From positions 62,001 to 126,000 of the forward strand of contig NZ_CP096662.1 of the NCBI RefSeq assembly GCF_023238205.1: a stretch of DNA of 64,000 nucleotides, given 5' to 3'. A program made the position numbers and the translations under genes. This stretch comes from Halorussus limi (GTDB lineage Archaea > Halobacteriota > Halobacteria > Halobacteriales > Haladaptataceae). Under the pieces are notes generated by a model. It was not told the origin of the DNA and searched no databases. It saw only the letters and a program-made list of their open reading frames with translations. Numbering within the stretch: the first letter of the stretch is position 1; each line of letters opens with the position of its first letter. Of this stretch, positions 1-7,711 are shown piece by piece.

Positions 1-1
1 G

Positions 2-358
2 TTCGACGACTTGGGGATCGTCACCCGGCACGATGGCCATCCGGCCACCTACGAGCGCAATGACGCGTATTTTGAGTGGCGACGCATCAACCAGCTCGCG
101 GCCGACCATTCCGTCGAGGACCTGCAGGATCGCGTTCGTGAACTCACGACGCGCATCACCGAGTATGAGGAGGCGTACGACGCCGCGTCACCGGCCGCAG
201 TCGACGCCGTCGCCGCCGCGGAGGGCAGCAACGAGCGGACCATCGACGACGTGTACGGCGACCTCGGCGACTGGGCGACCGCCCTCGAGGAGCGTGACCG
301 CTACGAACGCGCACGCCAGCAACGCACGGGTGGCGAGCGCGAACAGGCGTCCGGGTAG
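2..358 (+). CDS. C-terminal part of DUF7342-like winged-helix protein (cut by window edge)
   Basis: The reading frame is open from base 2, so the N-terminal DNA-binding half lies outside the window. What remains is an acidic coiled-coil-like region with a conserved pattern (E-Y-E-E-A-Y-D) that matches the C-terminal half of the proteins at 9369-9881 and 10341-10892. Those two have an N-terminal helix-turn-helix. The next gene, 8 nt downstream, is a TumE-like protein, and the same order is seen at 9369-10333. A regulator or antitoxin role is inferred from this pairing. The true start cannot be seen; an in-window TTG at 11 is not trusted. Confidence 0.6.
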   Translation, partial: FDDLGIVTRHDGHPATYERNDAYFEWRRINQLAADHSVEDLQDRVRELTTRITEYEEAYDAASPAAVDAVAAAEGSNERTIDDVYGDLGDWATALEERDRYERARQQRTGGEREQASG

Positions 359-366
359 CCCGCTCG

Positions 367-801
367 ATGGTGCCACCGACAGGCGATGGCGGGAGCCCTG
401 CCCCCATCGATCGCCCCATCCTCGAGTTCCTCCAGACGCGGCTCGAAGCGACGAGGCAGGTCTCCCGAGCGACCGTCACGGACGCCAGCGGCCATCTAGA
501 ACTCCACGTCGTCTTTACCCCGTCGTACTACCCGGCAGCCGTCGACGAGGCGCAGTTGACGGTCAGTTGGTACACGAACGACGACTTCAAACTCCACTAT
601 CGAGAGGTACATTCGGAGCACACCTGGGAATGCCGATGGGATCGGCATCCGAACCCCCACAATACGCGCGACCACTTCCATCCCCCGCCCACCGACCCGA
701 CACCCGGCGAGGACGCATCGTGGCCAGACGACCATCGTGACGTCGTTGCGCTCGTCCTCGATGAGATCGAAGACCGGATCGTGACTCTCTGGAGCGAGTA
801 A
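367..801 (+). CDS. TumE-like small protein, possible toxin of a DUF7342 pair
   Basis: This 144-residue protein has a His-rich stretch near residues 90-108 (W-D-R-H-P-N-P-H then H-F-H-P-P-P). The same pattern, R-F-D-R-H-P-N-T-H then H-F-H-R-P-P, occurs in 9878-10333. Such spacing recalls the TumE (DUF6516) toxin family, whose HTH partner is the antitoxin. The preceding gene is DUF7342-like, as in the second locus, which supports a two-gene unit. I am fairly sure the two loci are homologous and less sure of toxin activity. The start follows the upstream stop by 8 nt. Confidence 0.6.
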   Translation: MVPPTGDGGSPAPIDRPILEFLQTRLEATRQVSRATVTDASGHLELHVVFTPSYYPAAVDEAQLTVSWYTNDDFKLHYREVHSEHTWECRWDRHPNPHNTRDHFHPPPTDPTPGEDASWPDDHRDVVALVLDEIEDRIVTLWSE

Positions 802-824
802 GGGCTACGGTCTCGCGTGGAGTG

Positions 825-852
825 TTTATCGGCGCCGAAAGGCGTGCAGCGC
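825..852 (+). promoter_or_regulatory. TATA-like box plus GC palindrome (shared promoter motif)
   Basis: TTTAT at 825-829 is followed by a GCGC/GCGC arm pair (832-835 and 849-852) around a core containing GAAAGGCGTGC. This is a weaker member of the motif family seen upstream of many small genes here. It serves the gene at 880. Confidence 0.45.
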
Positions 853-879
853 GCGACAGCGTGCGCGGCGTGACTCACT

Positions 880-1170
880 ATGGCTGATCCCGATCCGAAC
901 GACGACACGAGTGCCGACTACGAACAGTTCGAGAAAGAGTTGCTCGCCCAGGACCGCGACGCCGCCAGGGTCGATACGGCGGACATCGACGACACGATGG
1001 CCCGTAGCCTGGTCGACGATCTCGTCGACGCGGACCTCGTCACTCCAGTTCCCGAGGACAGCGTCCTCGTTCACGAGCCGAGCGGCACCGCGTTCAACTC
1101 AACGATGCAGCTGGCCGTCTTCCATCGAGGCTGGACGGCCGGCCGCGACGCCGATGAGGAGGCCGAGTGA
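880..1170 (+). CDS. Small acidic haloarchaeal protein
   Basis: This 96-residue protein is very acidic and I recognise no catalytic motif. The middle (V-D-D-L-V-D-A-D-L-V-T-P-V-P) and the end (A-F-N-S-T-M-Q-L-A-V-F-H-R-G-W) look like a small folded domain. Its TGA overlaps the ATG of the next gene (TGATG), so the two are probably co-transcribed and translationally coupled. A motif-family promoter lies about 50 nt upstream. Function is unknown. Confidence 0.7.
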   Translation: MADPDPNDDTSADYEQFEKELLAQDRDAARVDTADIDDTMARSLVDDLVDADLVTPVPEDSVLVHEPSGTAFNSTMQLAVFHRGWTAGRDADEEAE

Positions 1171-1505
1171 TGCAGCAGACGCTCACAGGGTGTGCGTTCT
1201 GCGACGCCCCGCCCGGCACCGAGACTGGTGAGGCGCACACCTGGGGCCAGGATGAGCGAGTCTCCCACCCGATCTGTGTCGACTGCGCCATCCAGACGCG
1301 GCCGGATCCCGACGAACGCGATCACTTCGCCTGCGACAGCTGTGGGCTGGTCGTCGACGCGCTCGCAGCGCTGACACGGTTCCGCGTGGAACTCGGACAC
1401 CTCGAAGGGCCGTTGCAACTGTGCGAGCACTGTAGTCCAGGCGGGCTTGCGACGTACTGGACGCGCGATCTCGAGGAGCACCTCGTCACGACGCCGGCGG
1501 AGTGA
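1170..1505 (+). CDS. Four-CxxC zinc-ribbon protein
   Basis: This is a 111-residue protein with four evenly placed CxxC pairs (C-A-F-C, C-V-D-C, C-D-S-C, C-E-H-C), enough for two zinc ribbons. It resembles the small zinc-finger proteins common on haloarchaeal plasmids (DUF7558-like, from memory). The ATG at 1170 was chosen because it overlaps the upstream stop as TGATG; a GTG three bases earlier is the alternative. It is probably co-transcribed with the gene before it. A nucleic-acid-binding role is inferred from the fingers only. Confidence 0.75.
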   Translation: MQQTLTGCAFCDAPPGTETGEAHTWGQDERVSHPICVDCAIQTRPDPDERDHFACDSCGLVVDALAALTRFRVELGHLEGPLQLCEHCSPGGLATYWTRDLEEHLVTTPAE

Positions 1506-1554
1506 CCCAAACACGCTTTACTGGTTCGCTGTAAACTGTAATCAAGAACGACCC

Positions 1555-2133
1555 GTGTCACGCACCTCAAACCGGGCCGACGGCGACATCGTCCGCGACT
1601 TCCTCTCGGTCGCAGACCTGCTGGAAGAGCCACAGCTTGCCCAGTTGTACGCGTACCTCACTCGGGAGGGGGAAGCGACCGTCCAGGACGTGATAGACGA
1701 CCTCGAGCTCGCCCAGGGGACGGCTTACAGCTACGTCAATCGGCTCGTCGACGCCGGCGTCGTCGGGGTTACCCACGACGAGCAACCCCGGCGGTACGCC
1801 GCTCGTGAGATCGACCTGACCGTGACCGCGGCCGCCGGCGACCGCGAGTACACGATTACGCCGGCGCTCATCCACGCCGTCGGCCGCCGCGAGACGAACG
1901 CCGACATCGACACCTACATCGACCGCCACGGCGTCGCCGGCCTCACGACCGCGCTCACCTACGCCGTCGCCCGCGAACGCGGCGAGGTGACCCACCGGCT
2001 AATGGCAGAGGATCTGGACATCTCGCCGCTGGCTGCAGAGATGATCCTCCAGGCGCTCCGACCCGTGGTCCACGAGCACTACGAGACCGGAGCGGACGTA
2101 AGTCACGACACCCAAGAAGGAGTCAACGAATGA
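1555..2133 (+). CDS. Winged-helix transcription regulator (DUF7437-like)
   Basis: From the GTG at 1555 the protein is about 192 residues. Residues 15-80 form a TrmB/MarR-like winged helix (E-G-E-A-T-V-Q-D-V-I-D-D-L then Y-S-Y-V-N-R-L). A second helical region around G-E-V-T-H-R-L-M-A-E-D-L-D-I-S may be another HTH-like domain. The open frame extends back to 1447, but GTG 1555 follows an AT-rich stretch suited to a promoter, giving a nearly leaderless start. Its targets are not visible. Confidence 0.7.
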   Translation: MSRTSNRADGDIVRDFLSVADLLEEPQLAQLYAYLTREGEATVQDVIDDLELAQGTAYSYVNRLVDAGVVGVTHDEQPRRYAAREIDLTVTAAAGDREYTITPALIHAVGRRETNADIDTYIDRHGVAGLTTALTYAVARERGEVTHRLMAEDLDISPLAAEMILQALRPVVHEHYETGADVSHDTQEGVNE

Positions 2134-2202
2134 GCATCGAAACGGGCGTCCCGACACAACTGACGCAGTGCTTAGTTTATCGTGGTTCCTTGGAGGAAAC
2201 TG

Positions 2203-2814
2203 ATGGAACTCAGTGACCATACGCTCACGGTTTCACGGGAGCTTTCAAAACTCGATAAAGACGTACTCGAGTTCACACGAATTCTCGACGCCTGCAAGGT
2301 TGACTACGCCATCGTTAGTGGGTACGTCGCGATCCTCACTGGGCGATCTCGATCGACAGAGGACATCGACGTCATTCTGGAGTCGCTGTCTGAAACCGAG
2401 ACTGAGCAGTTGGTTACTGAACTCAAAAATCACGGGTACTGGGGGATGGCGATGCCGCTTAATGAGATGTATTCGATGTTGAGCGAGGGCAGCCGGATCC
2501 GGATCGCCGAGGACGGAGAGATGTACCCGAACTTCGAGACATGGTTCGTCTCAAACGACGTGGAACGGGAGGCACTCTCGAACCCCCTCACGGTTATGTT
2601 CGACGAGGGGCAGATCGATATCAGTCCGCTTGAACTCCAAATTGCATACAAACTCCGACTCGCGCAAGCTGCTGACAGCCTCAGCGGGAAGGATTTCGAA
2701 GATGCACTTCACCTGTACTTGACCTTCGAGGAACGATTTAACACGGAGCAGCTCGAAACGTACGTCAAAGAGCTTGGAGTTGAGGACTACTATGCTGAAC
2801 TCACAGGAGTTTGA
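2203..2814 (+). CDS. Nucleotidyltransferase-fold protein (AbiEii/DUF6036-like)
   Basis: This 203-residue protein carries an NTase-fold signature: V-S-G-Y-V-A followed by a T-E-D-I-D-V motif that supplies the paired acidic residues. This resembles AbiEii-type or minimal nucleotidyltransferases used in toxin-antitoxin and phage-defence pairs. ATG 2203 was chosen over a frame start at 2182 because it begins a typical N-terminus. A small partner gene overlaps its end by 23 nt. Activity is inferred from the fold only. Confidence 0.7.
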   Translation: MELSDHTLTVSRELSKLDKDVLEFTRILDACKVDYAIVSGYVAILTGRSRSTEDIDVILESLSETETEQLVTELKNHGYWGMAMPLNEMYSMLSEGSRIRIAEDGEMYPNFETWFVSNDVEREALSNPLTVMFDEGQIDISPLELQIAYKLRLAQAADSLSGKDFEDALHLYLTFEERFNTEQLETYVKELGVEDYYAELTGV

Positions 2815-3022
2815 GGACGATCATCGCCGGAACACGGAGCAGCGGCGAGCGATGATCAAGCGGTGGGCCGAGTACGTGCGGACGCACGACGATAGCGACT
2901 GGTCACGCCAGCAGAATCGGCTTATCGACTCGCAGCTCCAGTCGGCAAACGATATGGCCGCTGCTGGCGACACGGATCCAGTTCGGTTTGCAGCCGCTCG
3001 AGATCGGCTGCGCGACCGGTGA
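2792..3022 (+). CDS. Small partner protein of the nucleotidyltransferase
   Basis: This 76-residue, charged, helical protein starts inside the NTase gene (23-nt overlap), which implies tight coupling. It has no HTH I can see; sequence such as R-R-A-M-I-K-R-W-A-E-Y-V looks amphipathic. In similar two-gene units one member is a toxin or modifying enzyme and the other its partner, but which role applies here is unknown. Confidence 0.6.
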   Translation: MLNSQEFEDDHRRNTEQRRAMIKRWAEYVRTHDDSDWSRQQNRLIDSQLQSANDMAAAGDTDPVRFAAARDRLRDR

Positions 3023-3062
3023 CTGTTCACCGAGACGCTCCCTAGAGAGCACTGCGACAGCA

Positions 3063-3233
3063 ATGACCTCAAATACTACTCCAGCAGGGTCAGGCGACGA
3101 CGAAGTTCGCAAGCTCTACGAGCGGTATCATGCAGCCGAGAGCGACGCCGAACGCCGCGAGATCGCCCTCGAGATGGGGAAGCTCGACGGACATCGCCAC
3201 GCGGAGATCTACGCAGCACTCGAAGACGAGTAA
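3063..3233 (+). CDS. Short protein equal to the C-terminal module of a CopG-type regulator
   Basis: This 56-residue protein is nearly all one module (L-Y-E-R-Y-H-A-A-E-S-D-A-E-R ... H-A-E-I-Y-A-A-L-E-D-E). It closely matches the last 45 residues of the ribbon-helix-helix protein at 58966-59445, but without the DNA-binding domain. It could be a truncated relic or a stand-alone form. ATG 3063 was chosen because homology begins just after it; the open frame runs further upstream without similarity. Confidence 0.55.
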   Translation: MTSNTTPAGSGDDEVRKLYERYHAAESDAERREIALEMGKLDGHRHAEIYAALEDE

Positions 3234-3320
3234 GCTCTCCTGCTTCCAGAATTCCGTGGGCGGACTCGTTCGAAACTAGCGACTAGCGTTTTTTGGATTT
3301 CGAGTCGTCACTAGCGGAGG

Positions 3321-3581
3321 TCATGCAGCCTCGAGGTCACGAACGTCAAGCTCGCCAGCGAGATACTGCTCTCCTTGACGAGTAATATCATAGATGCCGT
3401 TGCCGAGGTGGACGAGGAGACCGTAGGTGACTAGCGTCTTGCACCGGGCGTTGATGTGCTGGCGAGAGAAGCGGACACGGTCGCTATCAGCCATTTCCTT
3501 GGGTGTATCAGGGCCAGCCTCAGCGAGATGCTCCAGAATGCGGTCATCGGCACGAGACATCCAGTCGGCGTCAAAGCGCAT
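3321..3581 (-). CDS. PhiH1 repressor-like winged-helix protein
   Basis: This 86-residue protein begins M-R-F-D-A-D-W-M-S-R-A-D-D-R-I-L, the hallmark start of the haloarchaeal PhiH1-repressor-like family. A winged helix follows (helices around S-R-Q-H-I-N-A-R-C-K-T-L, wing around G-N-G-I-Y-D-I-T). It likely represses nearby or its own transcription. It is transcribed against its neighbours. Confidence 0.8.
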   Translation of the reverse strand: MRFDADWMSRADDRILEHLAEAGPDTPKEMADSDRVRFSRQHINARCKTLVTYGLLVHLGNGIYDITRQGEQYLAGELDVRDLEAA

Positions 3582-3702
3582 AATCGCTTCTGGTTGCGCC
3601 GACGCTATCCCACACGCGCTAAGTCAAGTAACAAAGCGTATCGCTTCTACAGTTGACTCCTTACGTTTTATACGCCTGCCACCCTAACCCTCGAGCGTTC
3701 AG

Positions 3703-3963
3703 ATGCATTCCCCTCCATCGGACAGTTCGGGCGGATCGAATGACCTTCTCGTCGAGATTATTGAGACGCTGGAGACATGTGGGCTCGAGGACGACGCCTA
3801 CCAGCTCCACGATTACGTTGACGTCGAGGCGCTCGAACAGTTGGTTGCTTCGTCTGATGAGGATATCGCTGTCCAGTTCACCGTCGAGGGGATTCAGCTC
3901 ACAGTTACAGGGGATGGTGTCAAAATCATCGATCCCGAGGGTGGGTACGAAAAAGACCAATAG
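3703..3963 (+). CDS. HalOD1 output-domain protein
   Basis: This 86-residue protein matches the HalOD1 domain: L-H-D-Y-V-D-V-E-A-L-E-Q-L-V then V-Q-F-T-V-E-G-I-Q-L-T-V. HalOD1 is a haloarchaeal domain thought to be an output module of signalling systems. It lies about 125 nt upstream of a PAS/GAF histidine kinase, so a shared signalling role is plausible. Confidence 0.8.
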   Translation: MHSPPSDSSGGSNDLLVEIIETLETCGLEDDAYQLHDYVDVEALEQLVASSDEDIAVQFTVEGIQLTVTGDGVKIIDPEGGYEKDQ

Positions 3964-4088
3964 CATGCCGTCTATGAACCGCCGGCTGCCGGTCCCTCCG
4001 ATTCCGGTTGTATCTGGTGTGAGGCGTGGAATCACGTCCGTTCCTCAATCAGGCAAATTATGAATCTAGAATCTGCTACATATTCCAG

Positions 4089-5996
4089 ATGAGGGATTGG
4101 TCTCGGACAGTAAGTCAATGGTCGGTCACCATTCTTGGATTTGGGCTTCTCCTGCTCACACTCGCCCGAGCCGCGACAGACACCGACGATCCCCTTATCG
4201 ACTTCATTGAGGTAGCGGCCCCGTTCGTCGTCGGCATCGGGCTCATCGTCGGCGGGATATGGCTCACCAGAACGTCACCAGTGGCCCGTATCAGACAACT
4301 TTCGAAGTGGACGCTGGGCGGCGCCATCGTCGGCGTGGCCGTCAACCTCTGGTTCGTCTTCATCATCTCGCTGGAACAGGTCCCAGCCGGTGAACCGGTC
4401 GTGTTGAATCTCAATGGCGCTGGCATCTTCATGGCCGCCGGTGTGCTTCTCGGTTACTATGCGACGGGACTGCAAGCGCGGGAAAACCAACTCGAACTGT
4501 CGGAGAACCGCTTCCGAGCGCTCACAGAGAACTCGTCGTTCGCGGTCATCTCGGTCGATGAGACGAGTACGATTCGGTACGCGAACGATGCGACCGAAGC
4601 CCTCTTCGGCTATCCCACCACGGACCTCGTCGGTGAACCGTTGACCACGCTGATGCCCGCCCGGTTCCGTGAGGCACATCTCGAGGGGCTGTCTCAATAT
4701 CTCTCTGAGGAGAACCGAACTGTCGACTGGGACGGTCTCGAATTGACCGGGATGCGAGCCGACGGCGCGGAATTTCCCGTCGAAATCAGTTTCGGCGAAT
4801 ACGTCGTGGCCGACGATCACCTCTTCACCGGCGTCATTCAGGACATCTCCGACCGAAAAGCAGCCGAGCAGCAGCTCCGTGACCACACGTCGAAAGTCAC
4901 ACAGTTACACGAGGTTGCAACCGAGATCACCAGGGCAGCATCCACAGAACAGGTGTATCAACGCACTGCAGACGGGGTCGTTGACGTCTTCCCGGCCGCT
5001 GTCGCCCGCGTGGCGATCGCGGACGGCGACCAGCTTGTGCCGGTCGTCAGTTCGGACCACGAGTCCCTCGAGGAGTGTCAGCCCGTATCCGCAACCCTCG
5101 GATACGCGGGGCAGAGCTACCAGTCGGGTGAGGTGCTCCGACTCGACGATCTGACGGATACGCGCTCGGCAGCACAGTCCCCGCTTCAGGACGGGGGATC
5201 ACTGCCGGACGCGGATCCTGCGGAGCCACGGGCGCTGTTAAGCATTCCTCTCGGGGAGTATGGGGTCGTGCAAGCGTTTGCCTACGAGCCAGCAGCGTTC
5301 TCCGACCGTGATGAAGAGGTCGCCGAGATGCTCGCGACGCATGTGACGACAGCCCTCCAACGCATTGAGGCCGAGGCGACCATTCGACGCGAACGCGACC
5401 GGCTCGAAGAGTTCGCCAGCATCCTCTCGCACGACCTCCGGAATCCATTGAACGTCGCCCAAGGTCGGTTAGAGCTCATACAGATGACTGGCGAGATAGA
5501 CCACGTCGAGGCCATCGACCGCGCGCTCGATCGGATGGAGCGGCTCATCGAGGATATGTTGACACTCGCTCGCGAAGGCGATGCCGTCGGTGAGACACAG
5601 CCGGTCGCGCTTCGCACACTCGCTAACCAAGCCTGGAACAACGTCGCAACTGAATCTGCCTCGCTCGAGGTCGAGTCGAGCGTCCAGATCGACGCGGATC
5701 ACAGTCGACTCATCCAGGTGTTCGAGAACCTGTACCGGAACGCGATCGAACATGGCAGCGACGGGGTCACAATTCGGGTTGGCTCCCTCGACGACGGCTT
5801 CTACATCGAAGATACTGGCCCCGGTATTCCGGAGGACGAACGAGACGACATCTTCGAGAGCGGGTACACGACCAACCAGGACGGCACCGGATTCGGGCTC
5901 GCAATCGTCAAACGAATCGTCGAGGCCCACGGGTGGAAGATCGACGTCACAGCCGGTCGCGATGGGGGCGCCCGCTTCGAAATCTCAGACGTTTGA
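4089..5996 (+). CDS. Membrane histidine kinase with PAS and GAF domains
   Basis: This 635-residue sensor kinase has about four N-terminal membrane helices (residues 10-127), then PAS (about 138-260), GAF-like (about 280-430), HisKA with phospho-acceptor H448 (L-S-H-D-L-R-N-P) and HATPase (about 530-635). The HATPase keeps its N box (E-N-L-Y-R-N-A-I-E-H), D-T-G-P-G-I-P and G-T-G-F-G-L. It should phosphorylate itself in response to a membrane or redox/light-type cue; no receiver partner is adjacent. ATG 4089 was preferred to 4026 because the first helix follows directly. Confidence 0.85.
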   Translation: MRDWSRTVSQWSVTILGFGLLLLTLARAATDTDDPLIDFIEVAAPFVVGIGLIVGGIWLTRTSPVARIRQLSKWTLGGAIVGVAVNLWFVFIISLEQVPAGEPVVLNLNGAGIFMAAGVLLGYYATGLQARENQLELSENRFRALTENSSFAVISVDETSTIRYANDATEALFGYPTTDLVGEPLTTLMPARFREAHLEGLSQYLSEENRTVDWDGLELTGMRADGAEFPVEISFGEYVVADDHLFTGVIQDISDRKAAEQQLRDHTSKVTQLHEVATEITRAASTEQVYQRTADGVVDVFPAAVARVAIADGDQLVPVVSSDHESLEECQPVSATLGYAGQSYQSGEVLRLDDLTDTRSAAQSPLQDGGSLPDADPAEPRALLSIPLGEYGVVQAFAYEPAAFSDRDEEVAEMLATHVTTALQRIEAEATIRRERDRLEEFASILSHDLRNPLNVAQGRLELIQMTGEIDHVEAIDRALDRMERLIEDMLTLAREGDAVGETQPVALRTLANQAWNNVATESASLEVESSVQIDADHSRLIQVFENLYRNAIEHGSDGVTIRVGSLDDGFYIEDTGPGIPEDERDDIFESGYTTNQDGTGFGLAIVKRIVEAHGWKIDVTAGRDGGARFEISDV

Positions 5997-6205
5997 TTCA
6001 GTTCGGCATCGAAAGCGTGAGGAAGGGATCTGAAGGCCCTCGGCCGCTCGGCATCCCGCGACCCACACTGCGCTCCTCGTGCCTGTGGTGCTTGCGGAGT
6101 CGGGGGACGACCGAGACGACCTCGCCCTTTCTGAGTCCACCAGGATGTCGGCTGGGTCACCGAGCGTCGAGCCCGGTTGAACAGGTTCTTTGTTACGGCA
6201 CGCCC

Positions 6206-6679
6206 CGCTCGCCGCTGCCGCCCTCCGCGTCGCTTGCGACCGACCATTCCGGGCGTGCGGGCGCTCTCCACACCGCCCGCGCCCGTTCCGGGCTAAAATA
6301 AATCTGGTCTCGACGCCAGCGGGTATCCCCGTCGGTTGCGCCCCTTGCGGGCTTTCGCGTTCCAGCGCTTGGTGCCGCTGCGCGCGGCGAGCCACCCCGC
6401 GGGCTCGCCGTGCTCCCGACAGTCGCCCTGGACACGGTCCCGCGCATCGGGCCGGACACGAGCGAGCATATCCCGCTGGACGCTTGCTCCGGGCGGGTCG
6501 GCGCGCGGTTCTGGTTGGGTGACCTTCCTTTGGCGCTCTCGCTCGCGCCCCAGGGGGCGCTCACGAAGGCGCGAGCGAGAGCGCGTAGATGGTTCTGTCG
6601 GGCGTTGTCGTCGAAGAACCGCGATGTTGCAGCATCGCGGTGTCGGGCGCGTGAGCGCCTTCAGGTCTTGGTGAGACCA
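6206..6679 (+). promoter_or_regulatory. Cassette A: conserved structured GC-rich leader
   Basis: This noncoding stretch shares blocks with 59709-60108. They are a 50-nt block at 6206-6255 (one mismatch), a 23-nt identical block at 6486-6508, a perfect 17-bp inverted repeat (6533-6549 with 6568-6584, 18-nt loop), and three short hairpins just before the ATG: 6619-6640, 6646-6659 and 6664-6678. An AT-rich CTAAAATAAAT near 6292 may be the TATA box, which would give a leader of about 350 nt. Stems differ between the copies by paired changes, supporting RNA structure. Confidence 0.75.
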
Positions 6680-7576
6680 ATGTCAAGTAAGAACGTTACC
6701 AGTCAAGTAGTTTCGGTCGATGAACAGGCATTCGAAAAAGCGGATGAAGTGGCGGTCGATGAAGAGGGCTTCGAGGTCGTCGATGAGACCCCAGAGTTCC
6801 AGGCGACGGTGCAGATGGAGGTGCAGGCAAAGGTCGATGCAAACCACCCGGATGGGATGGTCGACACCAGTGAAGAGCGGATCTACGGTGCGACCCTCGA
6901 ACAGGAAGAGCGCATTCGGGCTCGGGAGGCTGAACTAGAGCGCATCAGTGCCAAGGCGGAGATGGGGACGCAAGAAGGGCGGGAGAAGCGGACGCGAGAC
7001 ATCGCAGCGAAGCGGAGTGCTGAGCGGCGTGCAGAGTTCCAGAAGCGGGCAGCGAGCGTGGACCCCTGGGCAGACCCGGAGAGAAACGATCCTCGTGCAG
7101 AACTCAGGCAGGGGCAGTTGGCGGCGGTGAACAAGCAGTCGATGCGGCTGGCCGAGAAGCTGGATGGCTGGTCGCGAGCAGCGATTGGTCGGCGGCTGGG
7201 TGAAGCCGTAGTCAGTGGGAAAGACCTGACGAGTGCAGTCGTCGGGGTGTTCAAGGAGTTGCAGACGGCGCCGGGACAGGTAGTTCCGATCGGGATGCTC
7301 GAGGACGTCAATCGCAAAGAGGTGAGCATCGAAGGTCGTATGACGGTGCTTTGGGAGAGCGACTCGCCGGCCATTCAACAAGTCGGACTCATCGAGGACG
7401 ACAGTGGGAAAACGAAGCTAACGTCGTGGGTCGCGAGTGACCAACCCTGGATCGAAGAGGGCGAGCTCGTTCGCATTCACGGCGCGGCGAAGAACTGGTA
7501 CAACGGGCGCGTCTCCGTGGCTCTGACCGGGTGGAGCACCGTGCATTTCCCCGAGCGCGGTCGGTGGTGGGAATAG
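6680..7576 (+). CDS. OB-fold single-stranded-DNA-binding protein, RPA-like
   Basis: The 298-residue protein has a long charged coiled-coil-like middle (about 60-135). Its C-terminal OB fold (about 195-290) has V-S-I-E-G-R-M-T-V-L-W-E, then D-D-S-G-K-T-K-L-T-S-W-V and W-Y-N-G-R-V-S-V-A-L, typical of archaeal RPA-type ssDNA binding. ATG 6680 lies 2 nt after the last leader hairpin; upstream in-frame sequence is leader, not protein. A role in plasmid DNA metabolism is likely. The leader suggests post-transcriptional control. Confidence 0.8.
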   Translation: MSSKNVTSQVVSVDEQAFEKADEVAVDEEGFEVVDETPEFQATVQMEVQAKVDANHPDGMVDTSEERIYGATLEQEERIRAREAELERISAKAEMGTQEGREKRTRDIAAKRSAERRAEFQKRAASVDPWADPERNDPRAELRQGQLAAVNKQSMRLAEKLDGWSRAAIGRRLGEAVVSGKDLTSAVVGVFKELQTAPGQVVPIGMLEDVNRKEVSIEGRMTVLWESDSPAIQQVGLIEDDSGKTKLTSWVASDQPWIEEGELVRIHGAAKNWYNGRVSVALTGWSTVHFPERGRWWE

Positions 7577-7642
7577 CCAGTCGTCGCAGCTCTCTTTTTT
7601 TGCTACGTGCCGGACCGACCCAAGCCCCACCTCCCCACCCTC

Positions 7643-7683
7643 CGCTCCGTGCTCGCTTCGCTGCGCGCGCAGCCACAACCTCG
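7643..7683 (+). other. Cassette A: 41-nt conserved 3' element
   Basis: This is identical over all 41 nt to 61252-61292. Each copy starts 64-67 nt after the stop codon of its cassette gene, and the two genes are unrelated. It holds a GC-rich self-complementary core (GCTGCGCGCGCAGC). It could be a terminator, a 3' RNA element or a DNA site. Confidence 0.7.
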
Positions 7684-7711
7684 ACAACCACCCGTTTATC
7701 AGATACGCATG

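Noticed and set aside
33-740. Long open frame overlapping the first two genes
   Set aside because: Arg/Pro/Ser-rich translation typical of an off-frame reading of GC-rich haloarchaeal DNA; the other frame has acidic, family-like proteins.
6410-6679. N-terminal extension of the OB-fold protein into the leader
   Set aside because: The same leader sequence occurs before an unrelated gene at 59709, and hairpins rather than codons are conserved.
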